NCBI GenBank assembly: GCA_030698375.1
Contig: JAUYLL010000075.1
Coordinates: 1-64,000, forward strand
Origin: Nocardioides sp.
GTDB lineage: Bacteria > Actinomycetota > Actinomycetes > Propionibacteriales > Nocardioidaceae
DNA: 64,000 nucleotides
Reading direction: 5' to 3'
Positions 30,767 through 39,393 of this stretch are shown here, in pieces (the stretch's first letter is position 1; each line of letters opens with the position of its first letter). A program made the position numbers and the translations under genes. The notes under the pieces were generated by a model. That model worked only from the letters and a program-made list of their open reading frames with translations, was not told where the DNA came from and did not search any database.

Positions 30767-31956
30767 CCGCGTGCCTCTCGGGGTAGGCCGAGCACCCGCT
30801 CGGCAAGAATGGTGCGTTGGATCTCGTCGGAGCCGCCGTAGATGGTGTCGGCGCGCGAGAAGAGAAAGAGCCGCTGCCAGCCGTCGAGCTCGTACGGCGC
30901 CCCGGCGGTCCGTAGACCGCCCGCGCCGGCGACCGCCATGGCGACCTCGCCGAGCTTCTTGTGCCACCCGGCCCAGACCAGCTTGAAGATCGACCCGGCG
31001 CCGCCACCGGCAGCGGAGTCCTCGCCGCGGCCGACGAGCGCGAGACCGCGCAGCGCCTGGGACCGCATCACCTCGAGCTCGACCCGCAGGGTCAGCAGCC
31101 GGTCGCGCAGGACCGGGTCGTCCCAGCTGCCGTTCTCCTTGGCCAGGGCGACGACGCCCTCGTGCTCGCGGGCGAAGCCGACCACCTGGCCCAGGACGGA
31201 CACGCCGCGCTCGAGCCCGAGCAGCCCCATGGCCACCCCCCAGCCCTTGCCGGGCTCACCGACGACAAGGTCGGCGTCGGTGCGGGCGCCGGTGAAGAAG
31301 ACCTCGTTGAACTCCGAGCCGCCGGTCAGCTGCTCGATGGGGCGGACCTCGACACCCTCCTGGTCCAGCGGGACGAGCAGGAAGGACAGGCCGTGGTGGC
31401 GCTGGGACCCGGGCTCGGTGCGGGCGATGACGAACACCCAGTCGGACTGGTGCGCGTTGGAGGTCCACACCTTCTGGCCGTCGATGACCCACTGGTCCCC
31501 GTCGAGACGGGCCTTGGTCTGCACCGCGGCGAGGTCCGACCCGGCGTTCGGCTCGGAGTAGCCCTGGGCCCAGAGCTCCTCGACGGCGACGATCGGGGCG
31601 AGGAAGCGCTCCTGCTGCGCGGGCGTGCCGAAGGCGATGAGCGTGGGGCCGAGCAGCTCCTCGCCGAGGTGGTTCACCCGCGCTGGCGCCTCGGCCCGGG
31701 CGTACTCCTCGTGGAAGATCACCTGCTGGAGCAGGCTCAGGTCGCGGCCGCCGTGCTCGGTCGGCCAGCCCAGGCAGGTCCATCCGTGCGCGGCGAGGTG
31801 CTGGTTCCAGGCCTTCCGCTCGTCGAAGGCCTCGTGCTCGCGCCCGGGCCCGCCGACACCGCGCAGCCCGGCCCACTCACCGGCGAGGTGGTCGCCGAGC
31901 CACGCCCGTACCTCTGCACGGAACGCATCGTCGTCTGCCGAGTAGCTCAGGTCCAC
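30763..31956 (-). CDS. fadE30: Acyl-CoA dehydrogenase FadE30-like (HIP-CoA dehydrogenation), GTG start
   Basis: VDLSYSADDDAFRAEVRAWLGDHLAGEW...LLQQVIFHEEYARAEAPARVNHLGEELLGPTLIAFGT...DTIYGGSDEIQRTILAERVLGLPREARG. Confidence 0.85.
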   Translation of the reverse strand: MDLSYSADDDAFRAEVRAWLGDHLAGEWAGLRGVGGPGREHEAFDERKAWNQHLAAHGWTCLGWPTEHGGRDLSLLQQVIFHEEYARAEAPARVNHLGEELLGPTLIAFGTPAQQERFLAPIVAVEELWAQGYSEPNAGSDLAAVQTKARLDGDQWVIDGQKVWTSNAHQSDWVFVIARTEPGSQRHHGLSFLLVPLDQEGVEVRPIEQLTGGSEFNEVFFTGARTDADLVVGEPGKGWGVAMGLLGLERGVSVLGQVVGFAREHEGVVALAKENGSWDDPVLRDRLLTLRVELEVMRSQALRGLALVGRGEDSAAGGGAGSIFKLVWAGWHKKLGEVAMAVAGAGGLRTAGAPYELDGWQRLFLFSRADTIYGGSDEIQRTILAERVLGLPREARG

Positions 31957-31968
31957 GGGTGGTAGCCT

Positions 31969-31982
31969 ACCAAGCACTTGTT
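31969..31982. promoter_or_regulatory. KstR2 operator ACCAAGCACTTGTT (perfect AnCAAGnnCTTGnT)
   Basis: Exact consensus match between divergent fadE30 and fadD3. Confidence 0.85.
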
Positions 31983-32005
31983 CGGGCTACAGGAGGTGCT
32001 CATCG

Positions 32006-33577
32006 GTGAACCTCACGCAGACAGGACGACCGCGTGGCAGCGCTGATGGGACCCCGACCCTGCCTGGGGTCCTGCGGGCCGCGGCAGCGACCCATGGCGA
32101 GCGGCCGGCCTACGTCGAAGACGGCACGTCCCTGTCGTTCGCCGACCTGCTCGACCGCGTGCGCGAGGCCGCCCGCCGCCTCGTGGCCCTCGGCGTCACG
32201 CCCGGCGACCGGGTCTGCCTCTGGGCCCCCAACAGCGTGGCGTGGGTGGTGGCGGGACTCGCCGCGACGTACGCCGGCGGGGTGCTCGTGCCGGTCAACT
32301 CGCGCTACACCGCCGCCGAGGTCGCCGAGATCGTCGAGCGGACCGATGCTGCCGCCGTCCTGGTGGCAGACGGATTCCTCGGCCGCACCCAGCTGGCCGA
32401 CCTCACCGCGCAGCAGGTGCCGGAGCGGACCGCGGTCGTCGACCTCGCCCGGCTCGAGGACCTCTCCCCCGGCGCGGTCACGGTCGAGGACGTCGATGGT
32501 CGCGCCGACGCCGTCGGTCCCGACGACGTGGCCGACATTCTCTTCACCTCGGGCACGACGGGTCGCTCCAAGGGCGCGATGTCGGCCCACCGGCAGACCG
32601 TCGGCGTCGCGCGCGTCTGGGGCGAGCTGGGGGGCGTGACCGCCGACGACCGCTACCTCGTGGTCAACCCGTTCTTCCACTCCTTCGGCTACAAGGTCGG
32701 CATCGTCACCGGCCTGGTCACCGGGGCGACGCTCTATCCCGTCGCCACCTTCGACCTCGATGCCACGATGCGGCTGGTCCAGGACGCCGCGATCACCGTG
32801 CTGCCGGGCGCACCCACGATCTACCAGTCGCTGCTGACGGCGCCGGAGCGGTCGTCGTACGACCTGTCGTCGTTGCGCCTGGCCGTCACCGGCGCGGCCG
32901 TGATCCCCGTCGTGCTCATCGAGCGGATGCGCGAGGAGCTGGCCATCGACCAGGTCGTCACGGCCTTCGGCATGACCGAGTGCGTCGTGGCCACGATGTG
33001 CCGCGCCGGCGACCCCGCCGAACTGGTCGCGACAACCTGCGGACGCGCGGTGCCCGGCATGGACACCAGGATCGCCACGCCCGGCGGCAACGACGCCCTG
33101 CCGGCCGGCGAGGAGGGCGAGCTGCTGCTGCGCGGGCCCTGGGTCACGCTGGGCTACCTCGACGACCCGGAGGCCACCGCCGAGGCGATCGACGACGACG
33201 GGTGGCTGCACACCGGCGACATCGGCACCCTCGACGAGGCCGGCAACCTGCGGATCACCGATCGACTCAAGGACATGTACATCTCCGGCGGCTTCAACGT
33301 CTACCCCGCGGAGGTCGAGCAGGTCCTCCTGCGGCTCGACGGCGTCGCCGACGTCGCCGTGGTCGGGCTGCCCGACGAGCGCATGGGCGAGGTCGGCCAT
33401 GCCTTCGTCGTCCGCGCACCCGACGCCGACCTGAGCCCCGACGCAGTGGTCGCGCACGCCCGCGAGCACCTGGCGAACTTCAAGGTGCCCCGCAGCGTGG
33501 GCTTCCTCGACGCACTCCCCCGCAACCTGTCCGGCAAGGTGCTCAAGACCGAGCTGCGCGCGCAGCACGGCGCCTGA
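32006..33577 (+). CDS. fadD3: HIP-CoA synthetase FadD3
   Basis: AMP-binding ligase: ILFTSGTTGRSKGAMSAHRQTV, GMTECVVATMCR, RITDRLKDMYISGGFNVYPAEVE, PRNLSGKVLKTELR; placed opposite fadE30 as in Mtb. Confidence 0.87.
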   Translation: MNLTQTGRPRGSADGTPTLPGVLRAAAATHGERPAYVEDGTSLSFADLLDRVREAARRLVALGVTPGDRVCLWAPNSVAWVVAGLAATYAGGVLVPVNSRYTAAEVAEIVERTDAAAVLVADGFLGRTQLADLTAQQVPERTAVVDLARLEDLSPGAVTVEDVDGRADAVGPDDVADILFTSGTTGRSKGAMSAHRQTVGVARVWGELGGVTADDRYLVVNPFFHSFGYKVGIVTGLVTGATLYPVATFDLDATMRLVQDAAITVLPGAPTIYQSLLTAPERSSYDLSSLRLAVTGAAVIPVVLIERMREELAIDQVVTAFGMTECVVATMCRAGDPAELVATTCGRAVPGMDTRIATPGGNDALPAGEEGELLLRGPWVTLGYLDDPEATAEAIDDDGWLHTGDIGTLDEAGNLRITDRLKDMYISGGFNVYPAEVEQVLLRLDGVADVAVVGLPDERMGEVGHAFVVRAPDADLSPDAVVAHAREHLANFKVPRSVGFLDALPRNLSGKVLKTELRAQHGA

Positions 33578-33609
33578 GCACCCGCACCACCCGTCCCCGA
33601 GGAGCACCC

Positions 33610-35271
33610 GTGGATCTGACCCTCAGCGAGTCCGAGCTGGCCTTCCAGGCCGAGGCCCGGGAGTGGCTGCGCGCCCACGTGCCGCCCGACCCCCTGCCCT
33701 CGATGGACACGCCCGACGGCTTCCGCGCCCACCAGGAGTGGGAGGCACAGCTCGCCGAGGCCCGCTGGTCGGTCGTCTCGTGGCCGGAGGCCTACCACGG
33801 TCGTGAGGCCTCGCTCGTGGAGTGGGTGATCTTCGAAGAGGAGTACTACCGCGCCGGAGCGCCCGGACGCGTCTCCCAGAACGGCATCTTCCTGCTCGCG
33901 CCGATTCTCTTCGAACACGGCACCCAGGAGCAGCAGGACCGCTTCCTGCCCACCATGGCCACTGGTGAGCAGATCTGGGCACAGGCCTGGTCCGAGCCCG
34001 AGGCCGGGTCCGACCTGGCGTCGCTGCGCTCGACCGCGCGGCGTGACGACGAGCGGGGCGGCTGGGTGCTCAACGGCCAGAAGACGTGGTCCTCCCGCGC
34101 CTCCTTCGCCCACTGGGGGTTCGGTCTCTTCCGCTCCGACCCCGATGCCCAGCGCCACCAGGGGCTCACCTACTTCCTCTTCCCGCTCGACGCCCCCGGC
34201 CTCACGGTCCGGCCGATCGCCCAGCTCGACGGCGAGCCCGGGTTCGCCGAGCTCTTCCTCGACGACGTGTTCGTCCCGGACTCCGACGTCCTCGGTGCCC
34301 CCGGGGACGGCTGGCGGGTGGCGATGAGCACCGCCGGCAACGAGCGTGGCCTGTCGCTGCGCTCCCCCGGCCGGTTCTGCGCCGCCGCCGACCGGCTCGT
34401 CGCGGCGTACGCCGAGGCGCCGGAGGAGCTGCGCGCGCCCGTGACCGACCGCGTCGCCGACGCCTGGATGCGGGCGCAGGCCTACCGCTTCTACACCTGG
34501 GGCACCGTCACCCGACTCGCCGGCGGCGGCGACGTCGGCGCCGCCGGCTCGGTCAACAAGGTCTTCTGGTCCGAGCTCGACGTCGCGCTGCACGAGACCG
34601 CGCTCGACCTGCGCGGGGCCGACGCGGAGCTTCCGTCGCCATGGCTGGACGGCTACACGTTCTCGCTCTCTGGGCCGATCTACGCCGGCACCAACGAGAT
34701 CCAGCGCAACATCGTCGCCGAGCGCATCCTCGGACTCCCCCGGGAGCCCAAGGGCACCCGGCCCAGCGGAAAGGCAGCGGCCCAGTGCGGTTCGAGCCCA
34801 CCAGCGAGCAGCGCGCCTTCGTCGCGTCCCTCGCCCGCCACCTCCCCGGCGCCGCCCCGGTCGGCGCCGCCCGCGCGTGGGCCGAGGGCGACAGCGGCCC
34901 CGGGCGCGCGCTCTGGAGCCGTCTGGCGGAGCAGGGCGTGGGTGCCCTCCTCGTGCCCGAGGAGCACGATGGCATGGGCGCGACCCCTGTCGAGATGGTC
35001 CTTGCCCTCGAGGTCCTCGGTCGGTACGCCGTCCCCGGGCCGTGGGTGGAGTCCGCGGCCTACCTGCCCCTCGCCCTGGCCGACGGCGACGCGGTGGCCG
35101 GGCTCGCCGGGGGCGAGATCGGGTCCGTCGCGGTGCCGCCGCACGCGCCGTACGCCCTGGACGCCGACGTGGCCGACCACCTCTTCCTCGTCTCCGACGG
35201 CCGCCTCACCCGCGCGACGCCCGGCGAGGCCGTCGGGTCCGTGGACGGGGCCCGGCGCCTCCACGCCGTGA
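33610..35271 (+). CDS. fadE31: Acyl-CoA dehydrogenase FadE31-like; reading frame extends past expected stop into fadE32
   Basis: VDLTLSESELAFQAEAREWLRAHVPPDP...[35 protein letters not shown] then out-of-context Ser/Pro/Arg-rich sequence; expected end near 34788 where TGC occupies the GTGA overlap. Confidence 0.75.
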   Translation: MDLTLSESELAFQAEAREWLRAHVPPDPLPSMDTPDGFRAHQEWEAQLAEARWSVVSWPEAYHGREASLVEWVIFEEEYYRAGAPGRVSQNGIFLLAPILFEHGTQEQQDRFLPTMATGEQIWAQAWSEPEAGSDLASLRSTARRDDERGGWVLNGQKTWSSRASFAHWGFGLFRSDPDAQRHQGLTYFLFPLDAPGLTVRPIAQLDGEPGFAELFLDDVFVPDSDVLGAPGDGWRVAMSTAGNERGLSLRSPGRFCAAADRLVAAYAEAPEELRAPVTDRVADAWMRAQAYRFYTWGTVTRLAGGGDVGAAGSVNKVFWSELDVALHETALDLRGADAELPSPWLDGYTFSLSGPIYAGTNEIQRNIVAERILGLPREPKGTRPSGKAAAQCGSSPPASSAPSSRPSPATSPAPPRSAPPARGPRATAAPGARSGAVWRSRAWVPSSCPRSTMAWARPLSRWSLPSRSSVGTPSPGRGWSPRPTCPSPWPTATRWPGSPGARSGPSRCRRTRRTPWTPTWPTTSSSSPTAASPARRPARPSGPWTGPGASTP

Positions 35272-35753
35272 CCGCCGGTGACCCGGTCGAGGCCGCCGAC
35301 CTCGACGCCGCCTTCGACACCGCCGTGCTCGCGACCGCCGCCCAGCTCCTCGGCTGCGGTGAGCGACTGCTCGCCGACACGGTCGCCTACGTCAAGCAGC
35401 GCCGCCAGTTCGGCCGCGAGATCGGCTCCTACCAGGCGATCAAGCACCAGCTCGCCGACGTGCGCATCGCGCTCGACTTCGCCCGGCCGCTCGTGCACGG
35501 CGCCGCCCTCGGCGGCCCCGATGACCGGGCCCGGGACGTCTCCGCCGCCAAGGCGGCCTCCGCCGACGCCGCCTACCTCGCCTCGCGCGTCGGGCTGCAG
35601 GCCCACGGCGCCATCGGCTACACCCGCGAGTACGACCTGAGCGTGTGGATCACCAAGGTCCGCGCGCTGGTCAGCGCCTGGGGCACCCCGGCGTACCACC
35701 GCCGACGGGTCCTCGAGAGCCTCGTCGCCCGGCCCACGACCTTGGAGGCCTGA
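34785..35753 (+). CDS. fadE32: Acyl-CoA dehydrogenase FadE32-like, GTG start
   Basis: VRFEPTSEQRAFVASLARHLPG...VKQRRQFGREIGSYQAIKHQLADVRIALDFARPLVH...QAHGAIGYTREYDLSVWI. Confidence 0.82.
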   Translation: MRFEPTSEQRAFVASLARHLPGAAPVGAARAWAEGDSGPGRALWSRLAEQGVGALLVPEEHDGMGATPVEMVLALEVLGRYAVPGPWVESAAYLPLALADGDAVAGLAGGEIGSVAVPPHAPYALDADVADHLFLVSDGRLTRATPGEAVGSVDGARRLHAVTAGDPVEAADLDAAFDTAVLATAAQLLGCGERLLADTVAYVKQRRQFGREIGSYQAIKHQLADVRIALDFARPLVHGAALGGPDDRARDVSAAKAASADAAYLASRVGLQAHGAIGYTREYDLSVWITKVRALVSAWGTPAYHRRRVLESLVARPTTLEA

Positions 35754-36805
35754 TGCACTTCGCCCTCACCGAGGAGCAGTCCGAGCTCGCCAGCACGGTG
35801 CGCTCGCTGCTCGCCAAGCGTGCGGACTCCGCGGCGGTACGCGCCGCGAGCGCCTCCGACCAGGGGTACGACAGCGCCCTCTGGCAGGTGCTCTGCGAGC
35901 AGGTCGGCGTCGCCGCCCTCGCCGTGCCGGAGGAGCACGACGGCGCGGGCTTCACGCTCTTCGAGAGCCTCGTCGTCCTCGAGGAGCTCGGACGCTCCCT
36001 CGCCCCCAGCCCGCTGCTGGCCTCCCTTGTCGCGGCCGAGGCGCTGCTGGTCGACGTCGGCGCGGTCGCACGGGAGCTCCTGCCTCAGCTCGCCGCCGGC
36101 GCGGTCGCGACGCTCGCCCTCGCGCCTGCCGAGGTCCGCGCCAGGCCTGCAGCCGAGGGCTGGGTGCTCAGCGGCACCGCACGCGACGTCCTCGACGGTG
36201 ACCGGGCCGAGGTCCTGCTCGTCCTGGCCACGACCGAGGACGGCACCGACCTGTTCGCCGTGGACCCGGCGGACGTCCCCGCGACCTGGGTTCCGACGAT
36301 GGACCAGAGCCTGCGGCTGGCCGACCTCGAACTCGAGGGGGTGTCCGCCCGCCTGGTCAATGCTCATGGCGCCGCGGTCGCCGGCCGTGCAGCACTCGTG
36401 GGCGCCACCGCCACCGCCGCGCTCCAGGTCGGCTGCGCGCAGCGCGCCCTCGACATGACGGTGGCCTACACCAAGGAGCGGGAGCAGTTCGGGCGCCCGA
36501 TTGGCTCGTTCCAGGCTCTCAAGCATCGGATGGCCGACATGCTCGCCCTCGTGGAGATGGCCCGCTCGGCCTCGTGGGCAGCGTCGTACGCCGTGTCCAC
36601 CGGGTCCCCGGACGCCGAGCGGCTGACCCACGTCGCGGCGTCCTACTGCGGCGACGCCCTCGACCACGTCGCGGGCGAGACCGTCCAGATGCACGGTGGC
36701 ATCGCGATCACCTGGGAGCACGACGCCCAGCTGGTGTTCAAGCGCGCCCACGCGCTCGGACAGCTCTTCGGCCAGGCCCACGAGCACCGCGCCGCACTGG
36801 CCTGA
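35753..36805 (+). CDS. fadE33: Acyl-CoA dehydrogenase FadE33-like
   Basis: MHFALTEEQSELASTVRSLLAKRAD...YTKEREQFGRPIGSFQALKHRMADML...QMHGGIAITWEHDAQLVFKRA; ATG overlaps fadE32 stop. Confidence 0.82.
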   Translation: MHFALTEEQSELASTVRSLLAKRADSAAVRAASASDQGYDSALWQVLCEQVGVAALAVPEEHDGAGFTLFESLVVLEELGRSLAPSPLLASLVAAEALLVDVGAVARELLPQLAAGAVATLALAPAEVRARPAAEGWVLSGTARDVLDGDRAEVLLVLATTEDGTDLFAVDPADVPATWVPTMDQSLRLADLELEGVSARLVNAHGAAVAGRAALVGATATAALQVGCAQRALDMTVAYTKEREQFGRPIGSFQALKHRMADMLALVEMARSASWAASYAVSTGSPDAERLTHVAASYCGDALDHVAGETVQMHGGIAITWEHDAQLVFKRAHALGQLFGQAHEHRAALA

Positions 36806-36826
36806 GGCCAGTCGGCGCCCCGTCGC

Positions 36827-37531
36827 TCAGTCGCGGGTGGTGCGGTACTGGCCCTGGTAGAAGAGCAGCGGATCAGCCGGTCCGTCCTCGGTGAAGCCGA
36901 GGTCGACGACCTTGCCGACCACGATGTAGTGGTCGCCGGCCGGGTGCACGGCGTGGATGGTGCAGTCGACGTAGCCGATGACGCCGTCGAGGAGCGGCGA
37001 GCCAGTGCTGGAGGGGCTCCAGTCCACGTCGGCGAACTTGTCGATGCCACGCTTGGCCATCGTGTTGGACAGCTCGGTCTGCTCGGCGGCCAGGAAGTTC
37101 ACGCAGAAGCTGCCGGAGCGCTGGATCGCCGGCCAGGCGCGTGAGGTCTTGGCCGGGATGAACGTCACCAGCGGCGGGAAGAGCGAGACGCTGGAGAACG
37201 ACTGGCAGGTCATTCCCACCGGCTCCCCGCCGGAGTGCGCCGTGACCACGGTGACACCGCTGCAGAAGCGGCCGAGCACGTCGCGGAACTGGCGGGCCGC
37301 GGCCTGCGCCTCCTCGTCGTCCGCCCCGAGCTCGGCGCTCTCGCCCGGCCGGAGCTGGAAGTCGAAGGTCCCGAGGAAGGAGTCGATGAGCTCCTTCGGG
37401 GGCCACGAGTTCGCGGCGTCCTGCTTCATGCCCTCGGGGATCTCATGGTCCCCCCGCGGTGGATGGATGGTCGCGTCCTGCTCCACGTTCGCCTGCACCG
37501 CCTCGTCGTACCCCGTCGTGTCGACCCTCAC
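36827..37531 (-). CDS. hsaB: Flavin reductase HsaB of 3-HSA monooxygenase
   Basis: FRDVLGRFCSGVTVVTAHSGGEPVGMTCQSFSSVSLFPPLVTFIPAKTSRAWPAIQRSGSFCVNFLAAEQ; in hsaADCB order. Confidence 0.88.
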   Translation of the reverse strand: MRVDTTGYDEAVQANVEQDATIHPPRGDHEIPEGMKQDAANSWPPKELIDSFLGTFDFQLRPGESAELGADDEEAQAAARQFRDVLGRFCSGVTVVTAHSGGEPVGMTCQSFSSVSLFPPLVTFIPAKTSRAWPAIQRSGSFCVNFLAAEQTELSNTMAKRGIDKFADVDWSPSSTGSPLLDGVIGYVDCTIHAVHPAGDHYIVVGKVVDLGFTEDGPADPLLFYQGQYRTTRD

Positions 37532-37544
37532 CCCCGAGCGCCCC

Positions 37545-38468
37545 TCAGGCCTGGTGCCCGACGCTGAAGTCGTGGCCCCAGTAGCTGACGGCGGTGCTCT
37601 CCCGGGCGACCCACTTCTCGTCGTCCACGGTCAGGCCCTCGGTGCCGTACTCCACGTCGAAGCCGCTCGGCGACTTCACGTAGAACGACACCATCTGGTC
37701 GTTCATGTGCCGCCCGAGGGTAGCGCTCAGCGGCGCCTTGTTGCGACGCACCCTCTCCAGGGCACGACCGACGTCGTCGAGCTTCGCGACCTCCATCATG
37801 ATGTGCACGCACTTCGCGGGGTTCGGCATCGGCAGGAACGCCAGGGAGTGGTGCCGCGGGTTGCAGCCGAGGAAGCGCAGCCAGGCGGTGGAGCCCGGCT
37901 CCTTGCCGACGAACTCACCAGGCATTCGCATGGAGTCACGCAGGGAGAAGCCGAGGACGTCGGTGTAGAACCGCAGTGCCTCCTCGTCGTCGCCGACGGG
38001 GAGCACGATGTGCCCGAGCCCCTGCTCGCCGGTCACGAAGGTCTGGGCGTACGGCGTGACCAGCGGCCGCGACTCGTAGGTGATCCCGCAGAACAGCTCC
38101 CACTCGTTCTCGAACGGGTCGCTGAACCGGACGAAGGCCTCGACCCGGCGCTCGGCGCACTCCTCGGCGTTGCCCTCCTCAACGTCGACCCCGTGGTGCT
38201 TGAGGTGGTCGGCCGCGGCGTTGAGCGCCCGCCGGTCGGCGACCTCCCAGCCCGCGCAGCCGAGCCGGTCGTGCTCGGAGGGCACGACCACGATGCGCGC
38301 GGAGACGTCGTCCATCCGGAAGTAGAGGTGGTCGGGGTTCGGGCCCTTCACGTCGACCAGGCCGAGGACCTTGCCGGCGAAGGTGCGCCAGGCGTCGAGG
38401 TCCGTGCTCTCGACGCGGACGTAGCCCATCGAGCGGATGTCGATGCCGGGGGATGTGGTGGTGTTCAT
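37545..38468 (-). CDS. hsaC: 3,4-DHSA extradiol dioxygenase HsaC
   Basis: MNTTTSPGIDIRSMGYVRVESTDLDAWRTFAGKVLGLV...GLGHIVLPV...PRHHSLAFLPMP...NDQMVSFYVKSPSGFDVEYGTEG. Confidence 0.92.
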   Translation of the reverse strand: MNTTTSPGIDIRSMGYVRVESTDLDAWRTFAGKVLGLVDVKGPNPDHLYFRMDDVSARIVVVPSEHDRLGCAGWEVADRRALNAAADHLKHHGVDVEEGNAEECAERRVEAFVRFSDPFENEWELFCGITYESRPLVTPYAQTFVTGEQGLGHIVLPVGDDEEALRFYTDVLGFSLRDSMRMPGEFVGKEPGSTAWLRFLGCNPRHHSLAFLPMPNPAKCVHIMMEVAKLDDVGRALERVRRNKAPLSATLGRHMNDQMVSFYVKSPSGFDVEYGTEGLTVDDEKWVARESTAVSYWGHDFSVGHQA

Positions 38469-38478
38469 GATGTTCCTC

Positions 38479-39393
38479 TCAGGACCGCTCGCGGTGCCGC
38501 GCGAGGAACGCCAGGGCGACCTCCGCGAACTCCTCGGCGGCCTCGATCTGGGCCCAGTGGCCGCAGTTCGGGAAGACGTGCAACGACGCCTTGGGCATCA
38601 GCTTCAGCGCGGCGAACGCGCCGTCGAGCGGGTTGACGCGGTCCTCGCGCCCCCAGGTCAGCAGGGTGTGCTTGCGCAGGCGGTGCGCCTCGCGCCAGAG
38701 CATCCCGTCCTCGGCGGTCTCGGGGTTCCAGAACGACATGCCCATCGAGCGCATCGCCTCCAGCGAGCCGGGCGCGGTCGCGTCGGCGAACCGCTCCTCG
38801 ACCAGCTCGTCGGTGACCAGGGACTGGTCGACGACCATCGTCTCGATGAACGCCCGCAACGCCTCGCGGCTGGGGTTCGCGCTGAACTCCATCAGCCGCT
38901 TGACGCCCTCAGTGGGGTCAGCGTGGAAGAGGTTGAGGCTCAGCCCGCCGGGACCCATGAGGATGAGCCGCCCCACCCGCTCGGGGTGCATGAGCGCCAG
39001 GCGCATCGCCGTACCGCCCCCGAGGCTGTTGCCGAGCAGGTGCACCTTCTCGATGCCCAGCTCGTCGAGCAGGGCCACCACGGCCGTGGCGGAGTGTCGG
39101 TAGAAGTTGCCGACCACCTCGGGCTTGTCGGAGGTGCCGAACCCGGGCTGGTCGACCAGCAGGGTCCGCAGGGAGCCCGCGAAGTGCGGCAGCGCACGGC
39201 CGAAGTTCGACCAGGCCGAGGCCCCCGGCCCGCCGCCGTGCAGCATCACCAGCGGCAGGCCCGCGCCGACCGGCGTCACACCCTCGCGAGGACCGGCCTC
39301 GTAGTAGCCGAGGGTCAGGTCGCCGGCCTTCGCCGAGTGGTGGGTCGTCTCCTTCGCGAAGGCGCTGACGTCGTACGGGTGCGTGTCGGTCAC
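38479..39393 (-). CDS. hsaD: meta-cleavage product hydrolase HsaD
   Basis: LPLVMLHGGGPGASAWSNFGRALPHFAG...LLVDQPGFGTSDKP...LLGNSLGGGTAMRLAL...FPNCGHWAQIEAAEEF. Confidence 0.92.
   Translation of the reverse strand: MTDTHPYDVSAFAKETTHHSAKAGDLTLGYYEAGPREGVTPVGAGLPLVMLHGGGPGASAWSNFGRALPHFAGSLRTLLVDQPGFGTSDKPEVVGNFYRHSATAVVALLDELGIEKVHLLGNSLGGGTAMRLALMHPERVGRLILMGPGGLSLNLFHADPTEGVKRLMEFSANPSREALRAFIETMVVDQSLVTDELVEERFADATAPGSLEAMRSMGMSFWNPETAEDGMLWREAHRLRKHTLLTWGREDRVNPLDGAFAALKLMPKASLHVFPNCGHWAQIEAAEEFAEVALAFLARHRERS

Noticed and set aside
32242-33609. Upstream part of the 1009-aa ORF fused to fadE31
   Set aside because: Alternate frame inside fadD3; only the part from GTG 33610 resembles an acyl-CoA dehydrogenase.
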